From contig DCIG01000013.1 of NCBI GenBank assembly GCA_002315855.1, positions 17,750 to 81,749 of the forward strand: DNA of 64,000 nt, read 5' to 3'. Below, in pieces: positions 8,547 to 16,688 of this stretch; the first letter of the stretch is position 1, and each line of letters opens with the position of its first letter. A program made the translations under genes and the position numbers. Below the pieces are notes generated by a model, which was given only the letters and a program-made list of their open reading frames with translations, made no database searches and was not told the origin of the DNA. This stretch comes from Lentisphaeria bacterium UBA1732. GTDB taxonomy: Bacteria; Verrucomicrobiota; Lentisphaeria; Victivallales; UBA1829.

Positions 8547-11222
8547 ATGTCCGAAATGCCGAAAGCCTATTTACCGGGCGACATCGAAGAAAAATGGTAT
8601 GCGGAATGGGAGTCCGGCAAACGCTTCCATGGCACCCCTAATCCCGATAAAAAACCTTATTCCATCGTGATTCCACCCCCGAATGTTACGGGTATCCTGA
8701 CCATCGGACACGTACTGAATAATACGCTTCAGGACATCCTCATCCGCTGGCACCGCATGAAAGGTGAAGAAGTCTGCTGGTTCCCCGGCACCGACCATGC
8801 CGGCATCGCAACCGAAAGCAAGGTGGACAAGGTGCTTCGCGAAACCGAAGGCGTCAATCGCCGCACCCTTGGTCGCGAGAAATTCATCGAACGCGTCTGG
8901 GACTGGAAAAAGCAGTACGGAGGCACCATCATCCGCCAGCTCCGCAAGCTCGGTACTTCCTGCGATTGGGACCGCGAACGCTTCACCATGGATGAAGGGC
9001 TCAGCGCAGCCGTCCGCAAAGTTTTTGTGCAGCTGTACAACAAAGGTTACATCTACCGCGGCAAACGCATGGTCAACTGGTGCCCCGCCGCTCAGAGTGC
9101 GCTTTCCGATGAAGAAGTCATTTACAAGGAAGTCAACGGCAAATTCTGGCATTTCCGCTATCCTCTGACCGACGGCTCCGGGTACCTTGTGGTCGCCACC
9201 ACTCGTCCGGAAACCATGTTCGGCGATACTGCGGTGGCTGTGCCGATTGGAGACCCCCGTTACAGTCATCTCGTCGGCAAGACCGTCAATCTGCCTCTGA
9301 CCGACCGTCAGATTCCGATTATCGAAGACGAACACGCCGACCCGACCAAGGGAACCGGCTGTGTCAAAATCACGCCTGCTCATGACCCCAACGACTATCA
9401 GGTCGGCAAACGCCACAACCTCGAATTCATCAACGTCATGAATCGTGATGGCTCCATGAACTCCGTCTGCGGCAAATTCGCCGGTCTCGACCGCTACGAA
9501 TGCCGCAAGCAGTGCGTCGCTGAAATGGATAAGCTCGGTCTCCTCGAAAAAATCGAAGACATCGTTCATAATGTCGGCTTCTCCGAACGCGGCGGCGTGG
9601 AAATCGAAACACTCCTCAGCGACCAGTGGTTCGTCAAGATGGGCGAACTGGCAAAACCTGCAATCGAAGCCGTCCGCAACGGTGATATTAAATTCTATCC
9701 GGAACGCTGGACGAAAACCTATTTCCATTGGCTCGAAAATATTCAGGACTGGTGTATCAGCCGTCAGATTTGGTGGGGACACCGTATTCCCGCATGGTAT
9801 CGCGGTGATGTCAACGATGAAAACCGCGAAGTGTACGTTGGCGAAACCGCCCCCGAAGGTGAAGGCTGGTATCAGGAAGAAGACGTGCTGGACACCTGGT
9901 TCAGCTCCTGGCTGTGGCCGTTCTCCATCATGGGCTGGCCGGAAGATACCCCCGAACAGAAGTTCTTCTATCCTACTGATGACCTCGTTACCGGTCCGGA
10001 TATCATCTTCTTCTGGGTCGCCCGCATGATTATGGCCGGCTTTGAATTCAAAGGTCAGCTGCCGTTCCGCAACGTCTATTTCACCAGCATCATCCGCGAC
10101 GATTTGGGACGCAAGCTCAGCAAGTCTCTGGGCAACTCCCCCGACCCGCTGAAAGTAATCGAACAGTATGGTGCTGATGCGCTCCGTTTCTCCATCGTGT
10201 ACATCGCTCCGGTGGGCATGGACATCCGTTACTCCAACGAAAAATGCGAACTCGGACGCAACTTCGCAAATAAACTGTGGAACGCCTGCCGTTTCCGTAC
10301 CATGCAGGGGCCCGTCTCCGATTCCTTCAACAAGCTCGCCATCCCGTTGGATAAACTCACCGCCGATGAAATCCACATGCTCAACATGCTGGAACATGCC
10401 GCCGATGACATCAACAAGTCCCTCTCGGAATTCAAATTCCATACCGCCGCTCATGACCTCTATGAACTCGTCTGGAATAACTTCTGCGACTGGTTCATCG
10501 AATCCTGCAAACCCAGTTTCAACAAATCGGAAGAATCCAAGCAGCAGGCTCTCGCCGTTCTGGATTATGCCCTGTGGAAACTCCTGCGCCTGCTCCATCC
10601 GTTCATGCCGTTCATTACGGAAGAACTCGCTCACCTCATGGGCTTTGTCAAGGACGGCGATTCCATCATGACCGCAGCATATCCGCAGACCGATCTGGCT
10701 CTTCCCGCCAATGCAGACACAGTTTCCGGCCTCGTCATGAAAAAATACATGCTGATTACCGCCGGACGCAATCTGCGCCTCACCAACAATATCGCTCCGG
10801 GCAAAAAAATGGAATTCCATGTGTATCCTGTTTCTCAGGAACTCACTGATTTCCTGCGGACGGATGAACAGACATATTCCATATCTGCCATGCTGAATGC
10901 TTCAAATATCCTTGTTAAATTCGGCAAACCCGAAGATATGAAACAGACCGCCGCTGCTGCCGGCATATCGGTTCAGTACTGCGATGCAGGTGCGATTCTG
11001 GCGGAACTGAAAGATCTGGTCGATCCTGAAGTTGAAAAGGCTAAGATGGAAAAACGCGTTGCCGAACTCAAGGGCTGGATCAAAGGCTGCGAAGCAAAAC
11101 TGAACAATCAGAACTTCGTTGCTCATGCTCCCGCTCAAGTCGTCGAAGGCGTTCGCGCCCAGCTGACTGATTTGCAGGAGAAACTCTCCCGTGCCGAAGC
11201 CTCAATCAAAGTTTTGCAGTAA
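8547..11222 (+). CDS. valS: Valyl-tRNA synthetase
   Basis: This 891-residue class I aminoacyl-tRNA synthetase charges tRNA-Val. It shows PPPNVTGILTIGH (the HIGH-type ATP motif, about residues 42-54), the editing-domain signature VVATTRPETMFGDTAVAV, the RKLSKSLGN KMSKS-type loop, an anticodon-binding helical domain, and the C-terminal coiled coil typical of ValRS (VEKAKMEKRVAELKGWIKGCEAKL...). Length is normal. The start is supported by CAGGAG eight bases upstream. It appears monocistronic and ends at a strong terminator. Like other highly expressed genes here, it carries long spurious reading frames on the opposite strand. Confidence 0.97.
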   Translation: MSEMPKAYLPGDIEEKWYAEWESGKRFHGTPNPDKKPYSIVIPPPNVTGILTIGHVLNNTLQDILIRWHRMKGEEVCWFPGTDHAGIATESKVDKVLRETEGVNRRTLGREKFIERVWDWKKQYGGTIIRQLRKLGTSCDWDRERFTMDEGLSAAVRKVFVQLYNKGYIYRGKRMVNWCPAAQSALSDEEVIYKEVNGKFWHFRYPLTDGSGYLVVATTRPETMFGDTAVAVPIGDPRYSHLVGKTVNLPLTDRQIPIIEDEHADPTKGTGCVKITPAHDPNDYQVGKRHNLEFINVMNRDGSMNSVCGKFAGLDRYECRKQCVAEMDKLGLLEKIEDIVHNVGFSERGGVEIETLLSDQWFVKMGELAKPAIEAVRNGDIKFYPERWTKTYFHWLENIQDWCISRQIWWGHRIPAWYRGDVNDENREVYVGETAPEGEGWYQEEDVLDTWFSSWLWPFSIMGWPEDTPEQKFFYPTDDLVTGPDIIFFWVARMIMAGFEFKGQLPFRNVYFTSIIRDDLGRKLSKSLGNSPDPLKVIEQYGADALRFSIVYIAPVGMDIRYSNEKCELGRNFANKLWNACRFRTMQGPVSDSFNKLAIPLDKLTADEIHMLNMLEHAADDINKSLSEFKFHTAAHDLYELVWNNFCDWFIESCKPSFNKSEESKQQALAVLDYALWKLLRLLHPFMPFITEELAHLMGFVKDGDSIMTAAYPQTDLALPANADTVSGLVMKKYMLITAGRNLRLTNNIAPGKKMEFHVYPVSQELTDFLRTDEQTYSISAMLNASNILVKFGKPEDMKQTAAAAGISVQYCDAGAILAELKDLVDPEVEKAKMEKRVAELKGWIKGCEAKLNNQNFVAHAPAQVVEGVRAQLTDLQEKLSRAEASIKVLQ

Positions 11223-11255
11223 GAGTTGCATTTCCCCATTTTTCCATGGATTCAA

Positions 11256-11290
11256 GCCCCGTTTTCCCCAAGAACGGGGCTTTTTCTATT
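11256..11290 (+). terminator. Rho-independent terminator of valS
   Basis: AGCCCCGTT (11256-11264) pairs perfectly with AACGGGGCT (11274-11282), and TTTTCTATTTTTT follows. Confidence 0.88.
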
Positions 11291-11317
11291 TTTTCGAGAA
11301 AAAACATGGAAACGGCT

Positions 11318-11345
11318 TGACATTCTTGGAAAAAGCTGTATAATA
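11318..11345 (+). promoter_or_regulatory. Promoter of the rubrerythrin gene
   Basis: TTGACA (11318-11323), 16 bp, then TATAAT (11340-11345), a near-consensus sigma-70 promoter. Transcription should begin at about 11352, inside or just before the PerR-like palindromes. Confidence 0.8.
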
Positions 11346-11350
11346 AAATG

Positions 11351-11380
11351 TAATTTTTACAATTTTGTAATGATTACAAG
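11351..11380 (+). promoter_or_regulatory. PerR/Fur-type operator
   Basis: TTGTAATGATTACAA at 11366-11380 is a perfect 7-1-7 palindrome very close to the PerR box consensus (TTATAATnATTATAA). A second palindrome, TTACAATTTTGTAA (11358-11371), and GTAATTTTTAC (11351-11361) overlap it. They cover the predicted transcription start of the rubrerythrin gene. A PerR-type regulator is encoded next downstream. Confidence 0.78.
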
Positions 11381-11446
11381 ATTTTATTCAACCATCCCCA
11401 TTCCAAAATAATCTCTCCCGAAAGGAGAAACAGAAAGGACACCATT

Positions 11447-11989
11447 ATGAAAAAGTATGTCTGCCAGATTTGCGGTTATGTTCACGAAGGCGATGAGCCG
11501 CCGGCATTCTGCCCGCAGTGCAAGGCCCCTGCCTCCAAGTTCATCGAACAGAAGGCTGAAAAGCTGTCCTGGGCGGCTGAACACGTGATTGCCAGCATCG
11601 AAGGCATCGATCCGGAAATCGTCGAAGGACTCCGCGCCAACTTCAACGGCGAATGCACCGAAGTCGGCATGTATCTTGCCATGAGCCGTCAGGCAGATCG
11701 TCAGGGCTATCCGGAAGTAGCAGAAGCCTACAAGCGCGCCGCTTTTGAAGAAGCCGAACACGCCGCCAAATTTGCTGAACTCCTCGGCGAATGCGTTTCC
11801 TCCGAAACCAAAATCAATCTTGAAAAGCGCGTTCAGGCCGAAAACGGTGCCTGCGCCGGCAAGATGATGATTGCCAAGAAAGCCAAAGAACTCGGCTACG
11901 ATGCCATCCATGACACCGTTCATGAAATGGCAAAAGATGAAGCCCGTCACGGCTGCATGTTTGAAGGCCTCCTGAAGCGTTACTTCTGA
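11447..11989 (+). CDS. Reverse-type rubrerythrin (N-terminal rubredoxin, C-terminal diiron ferritin-like domain)
   Basis: This 180-residue protein reduces hydrogen peroxide in anaerobes. Residues 1-40 form a rubredoxin-like iron site (CQICGYVHEGDEPPAFCPQC). The remainder is a four-helix diiron domain with ExxH-type ligands (GECTE, EEAEH, DEARH). The usual rubrerythrin order is ferritin-like then rubredoxin, so this is the reverse type described in clostridia. The ribosome site is GAAAGGAG, followed by a spacer of about 20 bp with a second AGAAAGG closer to ATG 11447. A near-consensus promoter and a PerR-like operator lie upstream, and the perR-like gene lies downstream, pointing to peroxide-induced expression. 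Confidence 0.93.
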   Translation: MKKYVCQICGYVHEGDEPPAFCPQCKAPASKFIEQKAEKLSWAAEHVIASIEGIDPEIVEGLRANFNGECTEVGMYLAMSRQADRQGYPEVAEAYKRAAFEEAEHAAKFAELLGECVSSETKINLEKRVQAENGACAGKMMIAKKAKELGYDAIHDTVHEMAKDEARHGCMFEGLLKRYF

Positions 11990-12016
11990 TTCGTCTTCGA
12001 TTCATCATGGATTGTC

Positions 12017-12050
12017 CCGCTGCCGGATTTTCGCCGGCAGCGGATTTTCA
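12017..12050 (+). terminator. Hairpin between the rubrerythrin gene and perR
   Basis: CCGCTGCCGG (12017-12026) and CCGGCAGCGG (12034-12043) form a perfect 10-bp stem. It is followed only by ATTTTC, so termination may be weak, allowing some read-through into perR. Confidence 0.5.
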
Positions 12051-12076
12051 CAAGACGTCTCCTGCCGGAACTCCTC

Positions 12077-12511
12077 ATGACAATGAATTGTGCAGAAAAA
12101 TTACGAAAAGCGGACATTTCGCCATCGCCTCAACGCGTTGCGATTTTCGAGTATGTTCACGGCTCCAAACAACACCCGACGGCAGAGACAATTTTCCGGG
12201 CACTGAAACCCTCCATGCCCGCTCTTTCCCTCACGACAGTATACAATACGCTGAAACTTCTGCTTCAGAAAAAAGTGATTCACGGAGTCATTATCGAAGA
12301 CGGGGAAATGCGTTTTGACGGGGATACGGTTCCCCACGCTCATTTCAAATGTATGAAATGCGGACGAATCTTCGATTTTTCCACAAGCCTGACGGATGAT
12401 GTGTGTGTGCCGGGACTTCCTCCTGGTTTTCAGGTCGCGGAAGCGCATTTATGCTATCGCGGCACCTGTGCAGACTGTCGGGACAGCTCAAAGCCGATTA
12501 TTCCGGGATAA
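12077..12511 (+). CDS. perR: PerR-type peroxide-sensing repressor (Fur family)
   Basis: This 144-residue Fur-family regulator has an N-terminal winged helix (residues 1-80) with the recognition region SLTTVYNTLKLL. The regulatory metal ligands line up with Bacillus PerR: His33, Asp81, His87, His89 and Asp100. The Asp at the last position, where Fur usually has Glu, favours PerR. Structural zinc would be held by Cys92/Cys95 and the later CxxC (CADC). The gene lies just behind the rubrerythrin gene, whose start region carries a PerR-like box. Its 3' end overlaps the convergent glycosyltransferase gene by 14 bp. Metal-catalysed oxidation sensing is inferred from the family. Confidence 0.88.
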   Translation: MTMNCAEKLRKADISPSPQRVAIFEYVHGSKQHPTAETIFRALKPSMPALSLTTVYNTLKLLLQKKVIHGVIIEDGEMRFDGDTVPHAHFKCMKCGRIFDFSTSLTDDVCVPGLPPGFQVAEAHLCYRGTCADCRDSSKPIIPG

Positions 12512-13628
12512 AGGCTTTCAACCCCGTTTTCTCCTCGACAAACGCGGCAATATTCCTGCGGAACGTTTCCACCGAGAAACGGTCTGCGTTCTCCTCGCAG
12601 TCCTTTGCATTCCATGTCTTCTCCTCGAAACGCCGAATCGCGTCTGCCAGGGAATCCGCAGCCTTTTCGCGGAAAAACAGACCTGTTTTTCCATCGATAA
12701 CCGTCTCCAATGCGCCCCCCTCTCCGTATGCAATCACCGGAGTGCCGGAGGCCTGCGCTTCCAACGGCACAATGCCGAAATCTTCCGTACCGGGGAACAG
12801 CAGAGCTTTTGCTCCGGCATAAAGATTCCGCAGCTCTTCGTTGCTGACATGCCCCGCGAATCGAATCAAATCACTCCCCTCTGCCATACTGCGAAGCTGT
12901 TTTTCCTGCGGTCCCGTCCCTGAAACGACAAGTTTGCGCCCGGCTTTCAAACAAGCCGCGACAGCCAGTTCCGCGTGTTTGTACGGTACTAATTGACCGG
13001 CCACCAGATAATATCCGCCGTCCGGCTTTTCAACGCCGTCCCCTCTTCGGAAATAACTCGTATTCACGGGCGGATAAATCACGGTGGCTTCCCGTCCGTA
13101 AATCCGTCGGATGCGGTCGGCGATGAAATTGCTGTTCGCGATAAAATAGTCCACGCCTTTCGCCGATTCCAGATCATAATGCCGCAAATATCCCAGAAAC
13201 AGTTTCATCGCCAGTTTTCCGGGAAGAGAAGCCGTGCGGTAGTATTCATCGTGCATATCCCACAGATAGCGCATTGGAGTATGACAATAACAGATATGAA
13301 TCGCGCCGGGACGTTTCCGGATGCCTTTTGCAGGGCCGGATTCACTGGACAGAATAACGTCATATTTCCGCATATCCAGTAATTTCAATGCCAGCGGCAT
13401 AAGAGGCAAAAACTTTTGACAGTGTTTGACGCCCAGCGGCAAATGCCCGATGAAAGTCTGATGAACCGGATGCCCGTCAAAGGGAGCTCCGTGGATTTTT
13501 TCAGGGTCCCAGGCGTGAGTGTACAGGTCTCCCGCATACATGCGGCAAAATTCAGCCAGGACCTGTTCGCCGCCTCTGAAATTGGTCAGCCAGTAATGGA
13601 CAAGAGCAGTTTTTTTGTCATTCATCAT
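12498..13628 (-). CDS. Glycosyltransferase family 4 (mannosyltransferase-like)
   Basis: This protein of about 376 residues has the GT4 two-Rossmann layout: an N-terminal acceptor domain (HYWLTNFRGGEQVL), a CYCHTPMRYLWDM segment often seen in polysaccharide mannosyltransferases, and a C-terminal donor domain with the E-x7-E-type motif (FPGTEDFGIVPLEAQASGTPVIAYGEGG). A GTG at 13643 is possible, but ATG 13628 overlaps the upstream stop as ATGA and has AGAGG at ideal spacing, so I chose it. It is coupled to a WbaP-like priming transferase and probably adds an early sugar in the same surface polysaccharide. Confidence 0.88.
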   Translation of the reverse strand: MMNDKKTALVHYWLTNFRGGEQVLAEFCRMYAGDLYTHAWDPEKIHGAPFDGHPVHQTFIGHLPLGVKHCQKFLPLMPLALKLLDMRKYDVILSSESGPAKGIRKRPGAIHICYCHTPMRYLWDMHDEYYRTASLPGKLAMKLFLGYLRHYDLESAKGVDYFIANSNFIADRIRRIYGREATVIYPPVNTSYFRRGDGVEKPDGGYYLVAGQLVPYKHAELAVAACLKAGRKLVVSGTGPQEKQLRSMAEGSDLIRFAGHVSNEELRNLYAGAKALLFPGTEDFGIVPLEAQASGTPVIAYGEGGALETVIDGKTGLFFREKAADSLADAIRRFEEKTWNAKDCEENADRFSVETFRRNIAAFVEEKTGLKAFIPE

Positions 13629-15013
13629 TTTGCGCCTCTGCACCGGATCACTTCACCGAACGTCGCGAAGAAAATATGCAGGTCCATCCAAACAGACCAG
13701 TTCTGAATATACCACAAATCGAGTGCCACCCGCTGTGCATAATCGGTGTCGCTGCGTCCCGAAACCTGCCACAATCCGGTAATTCCGGGCTTGACTCGCG
13801 CAAAAATTTCATAGTTTTCGCCGTATTTCTCCACCTCGGATTCCACAATGGGGCGCGGTCCGATGATTGCAATGCGCCCGGTCAGCACATCAAAAAACTG
13901 CGGCAGCTCATCCAGACTTGTCTTGCGCAGGAAGCGTCCGATTTTCGTAACACGCGGATCGTCGTTCAGCTTGAAATTTGCTTCCCATTCCGCTTTCAAA
14001 ACCGGATTTTCCGACAGGATTTTTTCCAGCATCTTATCGGAATCCGCCTTCATGGTGCGGAATTTGTGAATCGTAATCGGAACTCCATCTCGCCCAAGCC
14101 GGTGCGACGCATAAATAATCGGACCCGGCCCCGATAATTTTACCAGCACCGCAAGCACAGCCATAACAGGCAGAATCAGAATGCAGATGATGATTGCAGT
14201 GCAAAATTCCAGCATGGATTTTGACACACGCGGAAAAAAATTCAACAGCTGGTTGCGGAACTGCGTTCCCGCAAGCCGGTGGATGTTTGCCGGTTCACCC
14301 CAAAGAATCGGATACCCGCCCCCGTCCGTCAGATACACAATGGACGAAAAATAACGTGTGTAATGGTACAAGTTATGCTGAATCACCTCAGGCGGAACAC
14401 AGCAAATCAGAATATCCGTATTGTATTGTTTTGCGACCGCCACGGTGTCTTTCAGCCCGCCAAGGCGTTCCGACTGCGCCGCATCATCATCCACGAAGCC
14501 GATTGGGTTCAGACCGAAGTGAATGTCCTTTCCCAGGTAGTCCAGCAGTGATTTTCCGCAGTGTCCATGTCCCGCCAGCAAAAACGGAATCTGTCCGATA
14601 TGACATGCTTTCAGAATCATGCGCGTCAGATTTCGCATGGGAATCAGGAGAAGCATTGTCAGCGCAAAACTGCACAGAATCACGAAGCGCGAGTATAATT
14701 CCGCCTGCCGGTTCATTGCCAGATGCGCAAAAAAGAGCAGATACGTCAAGATCACCATCTGAAAGACGCTCTTGATTTCCTGAACCTGATTCAGCGCGAT
14801 TTCCGTATGAAAAAGGTTGCCGTGGTAAAGATGAAACAACGCCCCGGCAAGCACAAAAGCACCCAGCATGGGCCATGTATCATAATACAGGCTCATTTCA
14901 AAACTTCCGCCCAACGCATGATAGACGGAGGCGACAAGAATCCACACAGCGGAAACCGTCAAAAGATCGGACAGCAGCAGAGCAGTAATCCGAATCCGTG
15001 TCTGAAGCATCAT
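13625..15013 (-). CDS. Polyprenyl glycosylphosphotransferase (WbaP/WcaJ-like)
   Basis: This 462-residue membrane enzyme starts surface-polysaccharide repeat units by moving a sugar-1-phosphate onto undecaprenyl phosphate. Four to five N-terminal membrane helices (residues 1-125) are followed by a CoA-binding-like domain (FLLAGHGHCGKSLL), a re-entrant hydrophobic helix (about 270-295), and the catalytic PglC-like domain with KFRTM, DELPQF, GPRP and KPGITGLWQVSGR. The sugar is not determined. A promoter and a strong 5' hairpin lie upstream. It is translationally coupled to the GT4 gene that follows. Confidence 0.92.
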   Translation of the reverse strand: MMLQTRIRITALLLSDLLTVSAVWILVASVYHALGGSFEMSLYYDTWPMLGAFVLAGALFHLYHGNLFHTEIALNQVQEIKSVFQMVILTYLLFFAHLAMNRQAELYSRFVILCSFALTMLLLIPMRNLTRMILKACHIGQIPFLLAGHGHCGKSLLDYLGKDIHFGLNPIGFVDDDAAQSERLGGLKDTVAVAKQYNTDILICCVPPEVIQHNLYHYTRYFSSIVYLTDGGGYPILWGEPANIHRLAGTQFRNQLLNFFPRVSKSMLEFCTAIIICILILPVMAVLAVLVKLSGPGPIIYASHRLGRDGVPITIHKFRTMKADSDKMLEKILSENPVLKAEWEANFKLNDDPRVTKIGRFLRKTSLDELPQFFDVLTGRIAIIGPRPIVESEVEKYGENYEIFARVKPGITGLWQVSGRSDTDYAQRVALDLWYIQNWSVWMDLHIFFATFGEVIRCRGAK

Positions 15014-15061
15014 TCAACCTCGTTCCATAAAAAATCATTCTGCCTGCGCAGAAGTCAACAT

Positions 15062-15102
15062 AATATCCTTGAATTGAAATAATATTTTTCAATCAGGATA
15101 TT
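15062..15102 (-). promoter_or_regulatory. Hairpin in the 5' leader of the WbaP-like gene
   Basis: AATATCCT (15062-15069) pairs with AGGATATT (15095-15102), and inside it ATTGAAA (15073-15079) pairs with TTTCAAT (15087-15093). It sits between the predicted promoter and the start codon, so it may be an attenuator, operator or stabilising stem. Function unknown. Confidence 0.45.
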
Positions 15103-15121
15103 CCGCCCCACTCCGTATTAT

Positions 15122-15149
15122 AATTTACAGCCAAAACGCTTTTTTTCAA
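15122..15149 (-). promoter_or_regulatory. Promoter of the WbaP-like gene
   Basis: On the minus strand TTGAAA (15149-15144), 16 bp, TAAATT (15127-15122). The 30-bp context closely resembles the rpoN promoter. Confidence 0.5.
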
Positions 15150-15211
15150 GGATGCCTCCTGAAAAACTGTTTCTGCCCGGTGTTTTCGGAATAATTCCTT
15201 AGGTACTTTTC

Positions 15212-15240
15212 TTGAAAATACATGCTTTTAATGGTATAGT
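15212..15240 (+). promoter_or_regulatory. Promoter of lpxK
   Basis: TTGAAA (15212-15217), 17 bp, TATAGT (15235-15240), 55 bp before the lpxK start codon. Confidence 0.6.
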
Positions 15241-15294
15241 AATAGCTGTTTTGCTTTTCTCTCTCCTGTTTTTCTGCATCCACGGATTTCCATT

Positions 15295-16467
15295 ATGAAA
15301 TTTCACCAGCTCGGCGAACGCATTGAACAATATTTCATCGAAATTTTTGATGAGAAGCGGACCGGTCCTTTTGACCAGCTCGTATACGGCTTTCTGTTTC
15401 TTGCCTCGCGTTTCTACCGCAGTGCAGTCCAGTCCCGTATTTGGATGTATGAAAACCGAGTCATCCGGAACCATTCCATTGGCTGCCTTGTCGTCAGTAT
15501 CGGGAACCTGACTTGCGGCGGAACAGGCAAAACCCCGGTTGTTGAGATATTTGCGAAAACGCTCAGCAAAAAAGGACGGCGAGTTGCCATCCTGAGCCGA
15601 GGATACCGCAGCCGCGACCGTTCGTTTATCGACAAACTCCGCCATAAATTCAGTTCAAAAAAACGCGTCATTCCTCCCCGCATCGTTTCAGACGGCAAAA
15701 AACTGCTTCTGAACTCCCTGACGGCAGGCGATGAGCCATACATGCTCGCCTCCAATCTCAAAGACGTCGTGGTACTGGTCGATAAAGACCGCGTGAAATC
15801 AGGACTTTACGCAATTGAACATTTCCAGACGGACACGCTGATTATGGATGACGGATTCCAGTATCTGAATCTGAAACCGCACATCAACATTCTCCTCGTG
15901 GATGCCACCAATCCTTTCGGCAATCACCATGTTCTGCCGCGCGGTCTTCTTCGCGAGCCGATCACGAATATCCAGCGAGCCGATTATGTCTTCCTCTCCA
16001 AATCCAATGGGTCGCCCAGTCTCCAGCATTTGAAGGATTTCATCCGCAAACACAATCGCCGTGCTGAAATCATCGAATGCTGTCATAAGCCTCAATATCT
16101 GGAAGATGTCTTCGAGCGCGGCATCCGATTCCCGCTGAATAAATTGGAGGGGAAAAAAATCGCCTCGCTTTCTGCAATCGCCAATCCAGCCAGTTTCAAC
16201 GGTTTTCTGATTCAGCATGGTGCCCGAATCGTCATGAAACGCCATTTTGCCGACCACCATCGCTACAGTCAGCAGGAAATGATTGACGCAATCAACGATG
16301 CGAAAGACGCCGGCGCAGAATACATTCTCACCACGGAAAAAGACGCCGTGCGTATGCCTCGTCTGGACCGCCGCGATCTTCCGTTTTTGTTTCTCCGCAT
16401 CGAAATTGACATCCTCAGCGGGCAGGAGAGCTTTGACCAGTGCATCAGCCGTCTCTGCTTTCTGTAA
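15295..16467 (+). CDS. lpxK: Tetraacyldisaccharide 4'-kinase
   Basis: This 390-residue inner-membrane-associated kinase phosphorylates the lipid A disaccharide at the 4' position. It has an N-terminal amphipathic/membrane segment and the LpxK-specific Walker A region SIGNLTCGGTGKTP (about residues 68-81). Also visible are ILSRGYRSR, LIMDDGFQYLNLK (the DGFQ motif), and later FADHHRYSQQEM and LTTEKDAVR. Length is slightly above the usual 330-350. Its presence indicates a lipid A outer membrane. A TTGAAA-17-TATAGT promoter lies upstream, and it is divergent from the polysaccharide-initiation genes. Confidence 0.95.
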   Translation: MKFHQLGERIEQYFIEIFDEKRTGPFDQLVYGFLFLASRFYRSAVQSRIWMYENRVIRNHSIGCLVVSIGNLTCGGTGKTPVVEIFAKTLSKKGRRVAILSRGYRSRDRSFIDKLRHKFSSKKRVIPPRIVSDGKKLLLNSLTAGDEPYMLASNLKDVVVLVDKDRVKSGLYAIEHFQTDTLIMDDGFQYLNLKPHINILLVDATNPFGNHHVLPRGLLREPITNIQRADYVFLSKSNGSPSLQHLKDFIRKHNRRAEIIECCHKPQYLEDVFERGIRFPLNKLEGKKIASLSAIANPASFNGFLIQHGARIVMKRHFADHHRYSQQEMIDAINDAKDAGAEYILTTEKDAVRMPRLDRRDLPFLFLRIEIDILSGQESFDQCISRLCFL

Positions 16468-16596
16468 GATTTTTCCTGCAATACGCGCATTAAGAATTTC
16501 TTTCTTTATTTTTCACAAAATCAACACAATCTGTGTTAAAAACAATCTTTTTCTTATAAATAACTACAATTTTCGCTTTTTTTCGCACGGGAACAC

Positions 16597-16624
16597 TTGA
16601 TTTTTTTCCATTCTGTTCTATATT
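16597..16624 (+). promoter_or_regulatory. Promoter of ppdK
   Basis: TTGATT (16597-16602), 16 bp, TATATT (16619-16624), followed by a 64-bp leader with GAAGGGAAATGGA before the ATG. Confidence 0.55.
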
Positions 16625-16688
16625 AATTAGTTATCTCAAATGAATATGACGAAATATGTAAGTTCCAATCAACGCGAAGGGAAATGGA

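Noticed and set aside
8571..10820. 749-codon open frame opposite valS
   Set aside because: Antisense shadow of a certain valS; no domain seen.
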